This document shows positions 46,290-59,362 of a DNA stretch of 64,000 bases, piece by piece; position 1 is the first letter of the stretch; each line of letters begins with the position of its first letter. The translations under genes and the position numbers were made by a program. Source of the stretch: Chelonoidis abingdonii (lineage: Eukaryota > Chordata > Testudines > Testudinidae); NCBI RefSeq assembly GCF_003597395.2, contig NC_133773.1, positions 61,195,764-61,259,763 on the forward strand, read 5' to 3'. The notes beneath the pieces are model-generated. The model worked only from the letters and a program-made list of their open reading frames with translations, was not told where the DNA came from and made no database searches.

Positions 46290-46720
46290 AGCCAACTGGA
46301 AATGTTCAGGTTTTTTGCTTTCCCGTTATATAGGCAGGCGTTGCCCCTATTTCCCACTGACAACAGGATTCCTTCCAGGCCTCTGGACTGGGTTACAGGG
46401 AAACCACTGTGTGCTCTGTGGGTTGATTTCCTGCTTAGGCTGCCGGGGACTGATGCCTTCCAGCTTCCTAATGCTCCAGGCCTGCGAAGCTGCGACTGCC
46501 AGCTTTCTCTAAGCAGGGCAAAGGGGAGCAGTTTCTGCAGTCTGTCAGAGAGGGCGCTGTGTGCTATAGTTTAGCTCTGGACAGACGCGTGTCTATTGCT
46601 TCCCTGTGGGACCTGCTTCCCCCCGGCTCTGCAAGCCTGCTGCTGCAGGGAGTGGTTCGTCTCCGTCAGGCCCGCGCCTGTTCCTTTCCAGAGCGGCAAG
46701 CTGAGTGAAAGAGAAGAAAA
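46290..46720. other. GC- and CpG-enriched patch in AT-rich surroundings
   Basis: About ten CpGs occur within 46560-46710 (gacagacgcgtgtct, ttcgtctccgtcagg, cccgcgcctg, gagcggcaag). The preceding bases (ttttattttaaacag, 46247-46261) look like a splice acceptor. A 96-codon plus frame (46284-46574) has no known domain. It may be a decayed repeat, a regulatory element or an untranslated exon. There is no evidence to choose. Confidence 0.35.
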
Positions 46721-46964
46721 AGTGTAGGCAAGGAAAAGAGAACAAAAGTAAGAGAGCTGCAGTAGGTTACATTAAAATGGGTAATTAGCAAGATGCACAT
46801 CAGCATATTACACAATTGTTTTGATGGTTCTGGGTTTTGTTTGTATTTTGGGGCACAACAGTTTGCACCAAATGGCAGGTATTTAAAGCAAAGGTGTCCT
46901 GTGGGAGAATTTCCCCAATTCTCCTTATTGAAGCCTCTTCTGTATTGTAGAAGTGTTCAACAGT

Positions 46965-47190
46965 CATGAGTCTGGCTTAAAAATCATGTTTAAAAAAAAA
47001 TGTTATGGTCTTCTTCCTTGGCTTCTGGTGTCTGAGCCTTTATGGTGCCCTACTGTCATTTTTTCAAGCTTTTCTCAGCAATCATTAGGGCTTAAAGCTT
47101 ATTTTTTAGTTTTTAAAAATGAAAGCCCAGATTTTTGCAATCCCTTGATTGCAGTACTGGGGTTTTTGAGAAAAACACCAAATATCACTT
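46965..47190. repeat. Turtle-type dispersed repeat
   Basis: aaaatcatgtttaaaaaaaa, ggcttctggtgtctgagcct, tttctcagcaatcattaggg and gagaaaaacaccaaatatca follow a sequence I recognise as frequent in turtle DNA. The family name is unknown to me. The 135-codon frame at 46953-47360 runs through it and is not a gene. Confidence 0.45.
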
Positions 47191-50100
47191 CATTTGGTAA
47201 CAGTGGGCTTCATTCACCCACCTCTGCACTCCCTGCAAATTACTTAATATATTTGGGCCACTTGAAACTGCTAGTTCAGCAGAGAGCTATGCTTCATATC
47301 CAGCACTCCTTTCCGTCCTGCAACTGGTTAGCACAGATGTGGAAGCAAGGCAGTAGCTAATGCTGCTTTTAGATCCTCAGATGAAAGGCATTATGGAAGT
47401 TCACATTATTATTTTAGCGTGCCATGTCACACTCAGTACTTAAAATCATCAGAAGACTGTGATTACTGATATTTGTTTTGTTTTTCTCTCTTCTACCAAA
47501 TGATACGTGCAGGGCTTACTTCTTAGTACAAATATTAATTAAAACAAAAAGTGTTAATTTGTTCCTGCTGTTTATTCCCATTTCTTGATTCTAATTCTTG
47601 ATTAGTGACATCATGACCATTTCTATAACAACCGCTTGTGATGTCACAAAGAGAGGATTATCTTTTCTAAGTTACTGTGAGGAGTGAAAGAAACAGTAGG
47701 AACAGATAAATGAGTTTAGAAACAAAGGCTCTGTTTACATGCAAATGTCTTCAGCATAAAGAACAAGCAGAATGTTCTACAGAGAGGATGTTATTGTGTA
47801 GTAATAATTTCAGAAAATAGAATGTTCCTCAATGTTTTGTGTGAGGCATCAGCAATCTCTTAACTTTTGTGTTTTCAGACACACTGGGGTCGTCCTGCAG
47901 CAGGTCTTAAAAAAAGTAGGAGACGCTCAGCCAGAAACTAGGAAGAAGGGGGCAAATGTGAGCAATGTGTCAAAAAAATTCCACCGTCTGTGCTGTGCAG
48001 AAAGCAGATGTTTTTTCTAGTTGTTATTATTATGATAATTCATTTAAGAAGGAATAAAATAGGGCATGATTATTTACTGCAGCCTGTTTTCCCACGACAC
48101 TCTGGGAAATGAGAAGAAAAATCTCATAGGTTTTACCCTTGTTTAAATGAATAATTTTTTCATTTAACCAGTAGTAAACATTACAACAAAAATAGTTTTC
48201 ATACACATTGCACATTAGCTGCAAATGTACATCTTGCATTTTCTTTCTCTACAAATCACCGGAGGCTGTTGAGGCATTTTAGGGAAGGCCACCTTGAATT
48301 GCATTGTTGTCTGAAAAGAAACCTTCTCTGGGAACCAACATGTGCTACATCCTAATGTAGCCTGAGACCTCCACATGCTAATATCACCCTCCTTCCAGAA
48401 TGGGACCTGAGCATTACTAAACCTCAGAGTCCAAAGACTGACTGAGTAAGAGGAATGAACCACCCTCTTAACCTTAGAGGTGGTCCCTCCAGATTAGAAT
48501 TGGTATACCTTAGTGGGGCAGTGTGGCAAAGCTTGCACAGTTCTGTAGATTAGTACGTGGCGTTTGTCTTTATGGCTATCAATCCAGTATCTTTCACGAG
48601 CTCTAATTTCATACAGTTACAGAAACATATGTAATTATGAGCATTAGAAAAACATCTTCCCTCTGTGGCTCCTCCTGACTGGGAACTCTCTTGCCTTCTG
48701 GGGTCTGAGTATTCCCCTGCAGGATCCAAATAACTCCTGTTGACTTCAGAGGGAGCACCTACTCATATTGAGTAGAAAATAGGGGGGTCTCTCTGGATCT
48801 GAGCTTGATAAACTTAGTTCAAAAAGAAAATCTCTAGTTTCCAAGTCATGCACAGCATTCAGTTGCAAAGCCCCATGCTAGCAAGGAATTGTTGAAGTGC
48901 TGGCCAGACCCGGAAAGAGTTAAATAAGCCCTGTAGCAAAATTTAAATCCTACATCGGAAATAGAGGAGGTTAATTGAACATGCACATTACCTGGAGTCT
49001 CTCTGATGGTTAGGGTTAATGTATCACACTGAATCCAATCACTTTATAAAAAGCCAGTGTGGGTTTCATTTACTTTGATGAGGTTTATTGCAAGATTCCA
49101 GAAAATCAATTTTGCTGTGAGCTATATTAAACCCAAGGGAATGTAAACACTGTATGTACTACACATATTGTTATTACTCACTGGATCACTGGGGAAATTA
49201 TATGTTTACCATGAAGAAGGGTTATGGTTACGTTCATTGTCTTGGGCAACTCCCAGCCTGCCAATCGCAATGAAATAAAACAAAATGGTAAGGTTCAGAA
49301 TCAGGTAGCCTGAGGTATAGAAACACACAACAATAGTGACTTGATTTTCAAAAGGATTTTAAATAGCTGCTATGTTGTATTCTACCCCTACATGTTCTTT
49401 TCAAATAAATAGTAAACACCCGCGATAGATATGCTACTGGTAGTTGTCCAGATTCAGGTACTTCCTGCTCCCAGAGCTTCTTGAGATTCTTCAAAGGTAG
49501 CAGCGATAGGCTATGATTTAAATGGTTTAGTTTGATCGGCTGGCTTAGTGACTCTTGCAGCTTTCCAAGTAAGAGTCGTTCCCATTGTAACCTAGACATG
49601 GGCACACTCACTTTGTGAATTTTACATTAATTAGAAAATAAGAAGAATATAGTTTTTTGGCTATGAGTTTTATGTGCGCTGTGATAAGGGGTCAGAAACG
49701 AATTTGGGGCTGTGCAGAGCAGTAGACTTCTTACTTTGCAGTGTCACAGAAATCAAACGTGTATAATCAAATTAATAAAATCTTTTAGTAGTTGTCAATT
49801 TTCCTTCCCATCAGGCTGTTTATTTGTTTGTTTATTTATTTATGTATTTATTTTTTATAACAAAGGGTACTTTTAGGTGATGTAGTAAAGGGAGAGGTGG
49901 CCTAGTGGATTATTACATAGTTACTTTTCCCAGAAATATGGGGTTTAAAGGCAATAAACATTAAGAACTGATTTTCTATAAAACTGGTTTTGAAATTTCA
50001 GGAATGTTTTTTTTTAAATCAGTTCCATATACGTTGGTGTCTCATGAAAATGATCATCACATTTTTTCCAAGCCAGCAGCCCTATTCTGGAGCCAGATAA

Positions 50101-53060
50101 TGAGCAATTCTCATTGGCTTCAGTTCTTAACTTGCTTTGAGAGAGTTGGGCCCCAGTTGTAAATCAATGTGAGCTTTATATGTACTGTATGGACTAAGGG
50201 TGAAATTTTCAGATGTGTCAAAGATAGTTAGGTGCCCGCCTTACATCAACTTTCAGTGGGAGTTCGGCATGTAAATCCCCAGCAGCTTTTGAGGATACCT
50301 CCCTATATCTTGTAATCATTGCTCATGTTTATACCTTTACATAGATGTAATATTTCATAATGTTTTAATTCTGAAGTACTCACCCAGGTAAAGCTCCCAA
50401 TGGAACTTTGGTTGAAAAAAACCGACAGGATTTAGTTTATATAGTGTACATAAACTTGACTTTGATTTACAGCTGGTTTGTAAAAAATGAGATAGATTGT
50501 TCTGGAATACCAACATACACAAATGATCTTTTAAAATACTTACTTGAAACTTTGTTATTCTGCCAATTTTATGGGAAATACCTTTTCTTTTGTGCATGTG
50601 CTTCAAGGGGACTACTCATGTGAGCAAGAGGAGCAGAGCATTCTTTTGTTTATTAAAATAATGTATATTTATATCACAAATGCTCTTCCTTAAAATATAC
50701 TTCCAATATACTGTAAAATATATAAACAGTGAAGTGTTAAATAAGCAGCTGACTAAAAATCATAAACACAACACACACATTCAAACAAACAAATCATAGC
50801 AATAACAATAAATGTTTTCTGCTTCACCGTTCTGCTGTTTGTTGCATCTCATTTCTCCATCCTTTGTACATTGTCTTTTTAGACTGTAAGCTCTTGAAGT
50901 GAGGGACCTTGCCTTCATAGCTTTTTTTTTTTTTTTTGCTGTTCTAATTAAGCAGACAAATAATGATAAAAACATGTAAACAATTAAGGCTGTTTATAAA
51001 TGCAAGTGAATACTTTTTCTTAATTAGCATTGTTCCTTTTGATCCAAGCCACCAACATTTAATGGAGGGTGGGTTTCAAATAAAAGATCTTGGATTTGTC
51101 CAGTCTCTGTAATGGACAAACCAAGGTGATTTGGGGTTTGAAAAATCCATTGATCAGATTTTGTTTTCTCAGAATGGCGTTTAGAGCTGTGTTCCATTTC
51201 ATCTGAACCACCAGAGTTCAAGGTGGTGGTTTTCAGATGAAAAATTACTGGTAGGATTGACTTCAGTGAGATCCGAGTTAGGCCAAAACTGACTGCTGGT
51301 AAAAATCTCACTGTATAATTTTGACGCCTGTTTAATTAAAATTGTGTGTTTTCCTCGTACACTTAACATTTTAGCAAGTACACAATAGCCTTCAAATGCA
51401 GGCAAATGCTGTAGAAGATGCCTTTGGAGTCTGTGGCTTGACTTCACAGAACTCCAGTATATTTTTGAGATCACATCACGTTGCTGTGGAAAAGCAATAT
51501 CATTAGTGAACAAAGAAGAATATAAGAAGCCAAGTATCATCAAACACAATGGGTGGTGAAGTAAAGATGGTATTAGGAAAGTAGTGAGCATGATATTGGT
51601 ACTGTATACATGCATACATTTATAGTACGCACATGCCTCGAGTCTTACGTGTGTTTATACTGCACCTATAGTTTACCAATAAAAGAATTAGTTTGAGAAA
51701 ATACTTTGTTCTTTTCTTCAGTCTTTTCTAAGATTTTATGCACCAAATAATTAAATTATGCCTCAGCAGCTAAACAAATTATGCAAAATTATAGACCATA
51801 AATATTTTATATTTCAGAACCCCAAAGGAAGGACTTTCAATAGTTTTATGTCTGCAGCAACCTGCGTCATACCCAGATGAATTCAGCAACAGATAAGTTC
51901 CTCTTCTGCCTGAAACTTTACTCAGGTTTTTATTTTTTAGCTTGCATTTCTCTATGATATTAATAAGTATGTCTCAAGGGTTTTATTGTACATAAGAAAA
52001 TGGAAGTTACTGCAGTCAGTCTTCTTTCTAGTCCTGCAGAAGACAGGGAAGTTATTCCCTGTACAATTCTGAATTGATTTAAAATTCACAGCATCATATA
52101 GAGGGAAGTGATGTGCCAGGTTCACTATTTCTGATGTGTCTCTTTATTTTAAGTCTATTTCTGTATGCCAAATTATCTCCTTAAAAATGTTTCCCTTTTT
52201 TTTCCTCTATAAATAAGCAAATATGTAGCCTTACAGGGATAAAGTAGAGAAATATAGTTGTGATCCGTTGGCAGATGAGAATGGCTTACAGAAAATACTT
52301 GAGATTTTCCTCATTTAACTTGATTTAATTAATGATCTTGTCCTGGTTCCATCTTGTAAGAAAGAGCTGACATAGCAAGATTGCATGCATCTACACCGCA
52401 GAGGTTGGCAAAACAAAAATTTTGTAATGACAAGTTAACAAGGATTCTTTGGCAACCCTTGCTGGTTCCCAGGATGCAGAATCATGTGAGTCAATACCAT
52501 AACTTTGACTTCAAATGTCAATGACTCGAGGTGGTTATATGTATATTTTACTACACTCATTAATACCTAATGTGTTCCAATAACTGCATATTATAGGCCA
52601 GCAAATGCAGTAGTATGATAGTAATTTTAAAGTAAAATACACTGTTCACTATAGATTTAATGTTAACAGCTTTCTAAGGACATAACCTGCTGAAAATCCT
52701 CAACAATCCATCAGTGAATCACAACCTGTTTTTGAAAACAATGTTGTATAGTGCTCCTCTATGTGCTATCCCTTAATCTCATCTACTCCTTGGATCTTTG
52801 ATGGTGCCAATAAACACGTGGTCTAATTGATCTTTTGTAATAATAAACTATTAATTGCTAAAGATATAGCAAACAATTTCAAACTTGTGGACATGCCAGC
52901 TAGTCCACTAGCTGATCTGTTTATTTATGTACCTGACTTTTCTGTAGTGCCCATTGCCGTAATATCTAAGTACTAATCCATTCCCCCTCTTTCGTATCTG
53001 ATGGATCCCATAATTAAAACTAGAAGCACTGTTACACACAGTATGGTTCCTGATACAGGA
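47191..53060. other. Long AT-rich unique stretch, no gene seen
   Basis: No frame over 138 codons (51199-51615, no motif) and no recognised element of size. It contains a paired TGACATCA/TGATGTCA at 47606/47639. A hairpin-like piece lies at 50195-50290 (agttaggtgcccgcctt) and another fragment at 48720-48780. T-runs lie at 50920-50938. The segment after an acceptor-like ttttgtgttttcag (47865) was considered as an exon but is unsupported. Confidence 0.4.
49820..49857. repeat. (TTTA/TTTG)n simple repeat
   Basis: tttatttgtttgtttattta followed by tttatgtatttatttttt. Confidence 0.9.
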
Positions 53061-53065
53061 GCCTG

Positions 53066-53130
53066 TTCAGCAAAACACTTGAGCATATACTTAACTTTGG
53101 CTATGTGTTTAAGTGCTTTGATGAATTGGG
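53066..53130. repeat. Foldback dispersed repeat
   Basis: caaaacacttgagcatata (53071-53089) largely pairs with tatgtgtttaagtgctttg (53102-53120). The outer context, gttcagcaaaac and atgaattggggcc, is typical of a sauropsid hairpin repeat. Confidence 0.6.
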
Positions 53131-54861
53131 GCCATAGTGAGCATGTTAGATGGAACTGTGCAGTAGAATTAATAAAAGACTAGATATGTGGTGTTGTGCA
53201 CATAGCTTACATCTATCTATGCTGGTCTTCATTGTAACCATACAGTCCTGATAGTGAATTAAGTTGAAATTTCCAGTACTCTTAAAGATTTTGTCTATGA
53301 TCATACACTCCTTAATTAGGCATAGTTGCCTTTGAATGCAATGGGAGTTTTTCATGCATGAGGAGTACATGTGGCAAGCATGAGCATTATCGCTGAAAAA
53401 TTTTAACTCATTTGGTTGTTATTAAATAATTCTTCACATAAAGTATTACTTATTATATTTATGTCTGGTTATGCCTGACAGAAATCATAAACAGGACAAT
53501 TTATAATCCAGCATGTTTATAGAAAGGAAGAGCAGCATATTTTGTTCTGATTTCACAAAATTGATCCATTTTAGTGAAAAAACGCCTTGTGGTTTAATAA
53601 TTGTTCCTAAAAAATAGTATGACTATCCATTCTTCTATGTGTCTTTAGCAATATGATGGGTTAGACTTTGCTTCTCTGTGTTTCTGGGGAATGCTTAATG
53701 TGGGATTTGTATATGTTTTATTTATTACTTTTATAGTCCAGAGGAACATGTGCTGGTAACATCCATAAAACATAGATATTTACATAAAATTAGGAATTAT
53801 TATGAATATCGATGGATAGACCAGAGACACTCTGATTAAAAAAAAAAAAAAAGGAATCTGTTTTCTGTCCTTCACAGAAGATATTTTCTGATTTTAAAAA
53901 AAATAGTATATTAATACCACAACTCTTGTTAAATTGACTAACTTTTTTTCCTTTTTGTAATCTAGTTTACACTGAAATATAGAATGAAAATTTGAAGTGA
54001 TCTATGTGGTCCAATAGCCAAGATTAGAGAAACAGAATCTTTTAAAATAGGAAATCAGACATACCTACAGAAAAGGATTGCATAAGGAAAGGATTGAAAA
54101 ACTTTATGCAAAATTAGGGCTTATAAAGTGCTCTGGACCAGGCTCCTTAAATTAAAAGAAGACCTTATGAAAAAGTTCTTTTGTTAGCAGACTATAATTA
54201 GCAAATGGCAGAATAATATGTTTTTATTTTAAATAAATGTTGACTAATGAGCTTACATATGCTGTTTACTTCTAGAAAAATTGTAACTTCCTGTCCCCCT
54301 TTTCATTATATAGTTATGCATACAATATTCATTAACACTTTGCAAAAACGATTAATGAAATTTCACAGAAAAAATACAAAACAATATTCAGTTTCCTTCT
54401 GGGCTGTTTTGAAGCCCCATAAAATTCTCTTTAAGAAATGTTAGTGAAATGGTGTTTAATAAATTGCAGTATACCACATTTTGAATGTGCATGTTTTGAT
54501 GAAGGAAAACAATATTGAATTTGAATCTCAGGATTTCATAAACTGAAGTTTTTGCTCACTTCCCTCAGAAATGGTACAACTTATTCTGAACAACAGTCAT
54601 TGGAAATGAAGGAAACTATGGGAACAGTCCTTCAGTGTTGGAAGTCGTGGTATTTTGCCTGAGTAAGGACTGTGTGATCAGCTCAATGGACATGTTATTA
54701 ACCTTTGTCTAAAAGAAGCACTATGGGAAGTACTGCTATACATTCTTCCATCCTCTAATCATGTGAACATAAATCAGAAATGTTGCTGTTGTGGGCAAAC
54801 AGAAGGGAAACCAAAATCAAAATGTAGGAGTAGATAAGTTAATTTTCGGTTTGATACATTA
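53131..54861. other. Unique AT-rich sequence, no gene seen
   Basis: An A-run at 53839-53853 and T-runs near 53943. No coding signal. Confidence 0.4.
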
Positions 54862-54862
54862 T

Positions 54863-54968
54863 GGTTGGGATTTTGAGGGAGCTTAAGAGAAGTAGGTGCC
54901 CAGGTCCCACTGAAGTTCAGTGAGTATCAGATGCGTAACTCTCTTAGGCGCCTTTGAAAATCCCAGCC
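54863..54968. repeat. Foldback dispersed repeat (~106 bp)
   Basis: The left arm ggttgggattttgagggagc pairs with the right arm gcctttgaaaatcccagcc. The pairing continues inward (agtaggtgccc against gcgtaactctct, imperfect) to a centre at actgaagttcagt. Confidence 0.7.
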
Positions 54969-55401
54969 TATATTATCATTGTTTATATTTCTTACAATAT
55001 TTAACATAATTATTGACTATAACATAAAGGCGTTAGCTCAAATGAGACAGACTTTGGGTATCTGAGAGAGGAAAATTTAATGGTCTGAATTAGTTTGTGG
55101 AAGATGTTCCAGCAGTGGAAGATATAGGTTAAAGCATTTAGAACAAGAGTGAGTAGACAGAGTAGGGGAAACTACAATTTACAGTGCTCAGGATTTGTGT
55201 CTTGCAAAGTGATGCTAATATGGAAGATGCCTCAAAATCCAAATATAAGTAGATATGAAACAAGGACTTGTGAATCTTCTCATTACTTTATATATGCTTT
55301 TCAAATAGCTTTTCCATGCCAAGCTATGTGTGAATTATTAAGATAGATGGATAAACTATTTTTGTAATATTTTTTCATTTTATAGGTTGTAAGAGATTGT
55401 A

Positions 55402-55735
55402 GAGAGAAAGTATGACCCAGTCATTAGGGTACTAGCCTGGCACTTGAGAAACCCAGATTCAAGTTCTTGCTCTGGCTTTCTGTGTAACCTTGGGCAAGTC
55501 ACTTAGACTCTGTCTGCCTCAATTGCCTATCTGTAAAATGGAGATACTAGTACTTCCTTCTCTACCTTAAGGGATGTTGTGAGGAAAAATACATTAAAGA
55601 TTGTGAGACAAGGTGAGTGAGGTAATATCTTTTATTGGATGAACTTCTGTTGTTGAGAGAGACAAGCTTTCAAGCTTACACAGAGATTGTATAGAAATTG
55701 CATGCACTCAGATACTATGGTGACTGAAGCCTTTT
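55402..55735 (+). mobile_element. MIR-type SINE, split by a short insertion
   Basis: MIR core: gggtactagcctggcacttg, ttctgtgtaaccttgggcaa, tgcctatctgtaaaatggag, gggatgttgtgaggaaaaat. The tail seems to continue at 55693-55735 (gcactcagatactatggtga) after an insertion at 55607-55692. Confidence 0.75.
55607..55692 (-). mobile_element. Penelope-like tail fragment (second family)
   Basis: aggtgagtgaggtaatatct, tttattggatgaacttctg, gagagagacaagctttcaag, cttacacagag. I recognise this as a widespread sauropsid repeat whose tail parallels the Penelope-like tail at 1-108 (gaaagctt..., agtt...tgttggt). Family assignment is an inference. Confidence 0.45.
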
Positions 55736-55737
55736 AG

Positions 55738-55945
55738 GGGTTACAGTGGATGAGAAGCTGGATATGAGTCAACAGTGTGCCCTTGTTGCCAAGAAGGCTA
55801 ACGGCATTTAGAGATTTTTAAGGTCAGGCTTGACAAAGCCCTGGCTGGGATGATTTAGTGGGGATGGGTCCTGCTTTGAGCAGGGGGTTGGACTAGATGA
55901 CCTCCTGAGGTCCCTTCCAACTCTGATAGTCTATGATACTATGAT
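55738..55945 (+). mobile_element. CR1 LINE 3' end with internal deletion
   Basis: It starts in ORF2 (ggatgagaagctggatatga, then gttgccaagaaggctaacgg) and jumps at about 55810 to the 3' region: tttttaaggtcaggcttgac, agccctggctgggatgattt, ggttggactagatgacctcc. It ends in the CR1 octamer-like repeats gatagtctatgatactatga. The ORF2 C-terminus between is missing. Confidence 0.85.
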
Positions 55946-58900
55946 AAGGTGATAGATAGAGGGTTGACAAATATAGTTCTAGTAAAAAAATAACCTCAAC
56001 AAATATATACATATTTTATATATAACGTATATCAATATGTTATTGGACCTGATATTTAAAACTGTCCTCCCCTTTTGAATGGGTAACTTAGCATGCAAAT
56101 AATAATGGTTCTCATTTTGCAGGAGCAATTACTTGAGGCCTCAAATGATGGCATGTAGATGTCCAATTATTAGACTGGATTGGCATGCATAAAAAAGGGC
56201 TGGGTTGAGGCCCTTTAAAAATTGGACCCATTCTGTTTTTGTGTAGAGGGAAGAATCATTAATGTTACTGCTACAGCTGTGGAGTTCATTGGAAGGCAAA
56301 TACAGTAGCTGCACTTCTAAAAAGACTCAGTATTATGAGCATATTTAATACCTGCAGCTGGGTTAGCTAAAATCATGATAAGGGTAATTGACTCTCATTC
56401 TTTAGGGCATACGTTGATTGTCTGCGAGGGTCACGAAGGACTCCACACTTCTGGAAGAGAATTGTACAGTTTGTCATGATGGTGCTTTTGGGGGCATATG
56501 GGGAGATATTGAACTGGATAGATCTATTGACCTGGTATGGCAGCTGTTAACAAAAAGAATCAAGGAAGTACAGTTACAATATAACACTTAACAGCATCTT
56601 GCAGTCAGACACATATCGTAAAATGCCTATCTTGCATATATAACACATATGTAAAATGCTTTCCAAACATCAGATCAACGGGTCTTGAGTGCACTAAAAA
56701 GACATTATGTTCAAAGTAAAATCAATGTATTTGTAATTATGCACCAGTGGTATGGTATAGTAACCTCAAGTGAAGTAATAGTAATTCTGAGCCACTTTCC
56801 TTACTTCATAGAAATGCTAGTATGAATTTAGCTCAGAAATGTCTGCTTTGTTTCCTAATAACTTGAGTTTAAAACAGCTCAGCGTGTCCCACCTTGAGGT
56901 TGAACATCTTTGTGTATTTCACAAATGAGAGATCTTCTTGTCAGTTACAGTTCTAATGAACATCTCTGTTAGCTGGGCTGTTCAGAATTAGAACAGAAAA
57001 CTAGCATTCTAAGGAAGGCCTCACTGTGCCTGAGATATTCCATTGGACCATGCTTAGCACTCTGTACTTCTCCCCAATTTTCTTTCTCTCCAGGATAACC
57101 TTATTTCTCATGAGGAATTGAACAAAAGTTTCTTCCAGATACGGAATATCAGGACAGATTACTGTTTGGAGCCCCAGCTACCCCTCTAGGGTTTTTTCAA
57201 ATGAAGTTCTAATGTAAGAATTGTTGAAGGTGGCAGGCAGGACTCTGAAAAAGGGCAGAGCTTAAGGTTTTCCCTTCATGCGAGGCTGAAGCTCAGTGTT
57301 GGTACTGGCTAGGCAAATACACTTCAGTTGAGTTGCTAACCCATTTGAGAAACTCAGAATAGCTTAGTTCTGGTGTCTGAATGGATGGGACTGTGGGAAG
57401 TTTCCACTGGCCATTTTTAGTGGGGCAATTCATAGGTGTAGAATAACCAGGTCTGCAGCTATTTTGGGTTTGGTGGAGTGAGCTTGGGTGAGACTGCCCA
57501 TCCCTCGAAGGATAGTTCTCTTTTTAAAAGATGAAAAGGGAAGGGGAAAGTCTGAATTAGCCAAAGTGAAAAGTCCATGGGACAAGAAGCTTTCATATAA
57601 TTCTAGGAAGTTTTCTGATTTTTCTGAGCCACATAAGTGGCATGTTCCAGTGAATTCCTGCAATGCAAGCTAAAGGAGCAGAGAGTACAGAGAACAGATG
57701 TTTCAGTGGACTAAGATGATCTGAGCCTCCAGGATTTTTTTTTAAGGGAACTCCAATTATAAGCTTTTTTTTTTTTTTTTTTGTGGTGGTCTGCTCTGCC
57801 TCAGCTGACATCTCAAAAAATGAAGTATACACCGAAATTTACATTTGACTTCATTTACTGATGTGTACGTTCATAAATAAATGGCAAAAGAATTCTGCCT
57901 CTAATAAGACATGAAATCTCCACAGAATATGAATGAACTTTAAAATGAAATAATTCATGGTTGGAGCAGGCAGAGGGACAATGAGTTGTTATGGATTTGT
58001 TTATGAAACACTGAACTTTAACATCCTGCAATCAACCAAAGCAATAAGGCAGTATATAAGTCTGCATATTTAATAATTGCAAGTGCTACATGAGTGAGAG
58101 TAGCTTGATTAAATTTATTAGAAATGTATTACTAGCATTTTAAGAAATAAAGCATTTATCACAAAATAATGATTTCTTCACTTAAGCTCATTAGGAAATC
58201 ACACATCAATTCATGCATAATTACAGGGGAATTTCTGCCACTCACTACAAATCATTACCACATTAGCTAAAGTTGAGTTAATTTATCTGTGATTTGGAAA
58301 AGGTGGTATCTAAACAGGAGAATTAGCTTGCAGAAATGATGAGACTATCAACATCACCACAAAGGACTTTGCCTCCTGTTACGTGTCAGACAAAGGTCCC
58401 CCTTTTAATTCTTTTATATGGAAAAGTTTGTACTTTTCAATGAGCTCTAAAGCTTTTCTTTTCATGTCAGCATCCCATATTATGGATACAGTGCCAGGTA
58501 CTTAATGAATAGTTAATAGTCAAGGCACGTTTTCTTGCGCCAGACATACTCATTGTTTTTAATGATTGTTGCATTTAGAGTGTGAATTGAAAGTGGTGAG
58601 GGGAGGCTGGGAGATGAGGAAGAAACAAGTTTTGAAAGTACTGGTAAGCTAGTGTCTCAGGAGCAAAGCAGAAAATGAGACTGAGCACAGTGCTTACTAC
58701 ATGGACATTTAAGCTGAACTGTATAGAAGTTCTCATAAGGATGGGGTGAGAGAGAATTCTGGATAACCTAGTTCCTTATAAAGGTCTGATTGGTCAGTTA
58801 GTGCCTCTTTTCCAGAAAGTTTCTAAGCTCTCATTTGTTGGTGCACTACTGCACATCTGTTTACATGCACATGGCTAAATAAAACTCCAAATAGCCATGT

Positions 58901-59296
58901 GCTCTTGCATATTCAGAAGTGCATGTGCTAAGCATGCATGTATTACGCCTGTAAAATTGTGGGCCTACAAATTTCTTGAAATCAGGCCCATGATGTTTAT
59001 GGAGTGCTATTCCTGTACTCCCCCAATTAACTCCACTGCCTTTCCTTATGAAAGACATATTTACCTATACTATACTCAAATATAATATTATCACTTTTAA
59101 TGTTGTAAATTATTTACGTCAGTAGTGTAGAATAATTAAACTGAGTTTATAAGAAATAATAGTGAAGTGCCACTGTTTAAAGCATCCTGTCAGAAAAAAT
59201 TGTCCTCTCTCTCTCTCATTTTGGGTCTGTATCACACATTTGGGCTTTGGCAAGTTGAGAGTGAGGCACTCCCTACCCCACTCTATTATATGAGAG
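55946..59296. other. Unique AT-rich sequence, no gene seen
   Basis: An 18-base T-run at 57763-57782 and a T-run near 57728. The frames at 57430-57832 have no motif. No recognised repeat. Confidence 0.4.
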
Positions 59297-59362
59297 GATA
59301 GAATCATAGCACCACAGAGAGAGAAGGGACCACAAGGGTCATCTAGATGCAAGATTTGTTGT

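Noticed and set aside
47866..48019. Candidate exon after ttttgtgttttcag
   Set aside because: One acceptor-like signal, no donor, no domain, and the frame ends at once; too weak.
51199..51615. 138-codon minus frame
   Set aside because: No recognisable domain; AT-rich unique DNA gives such frames by chance.
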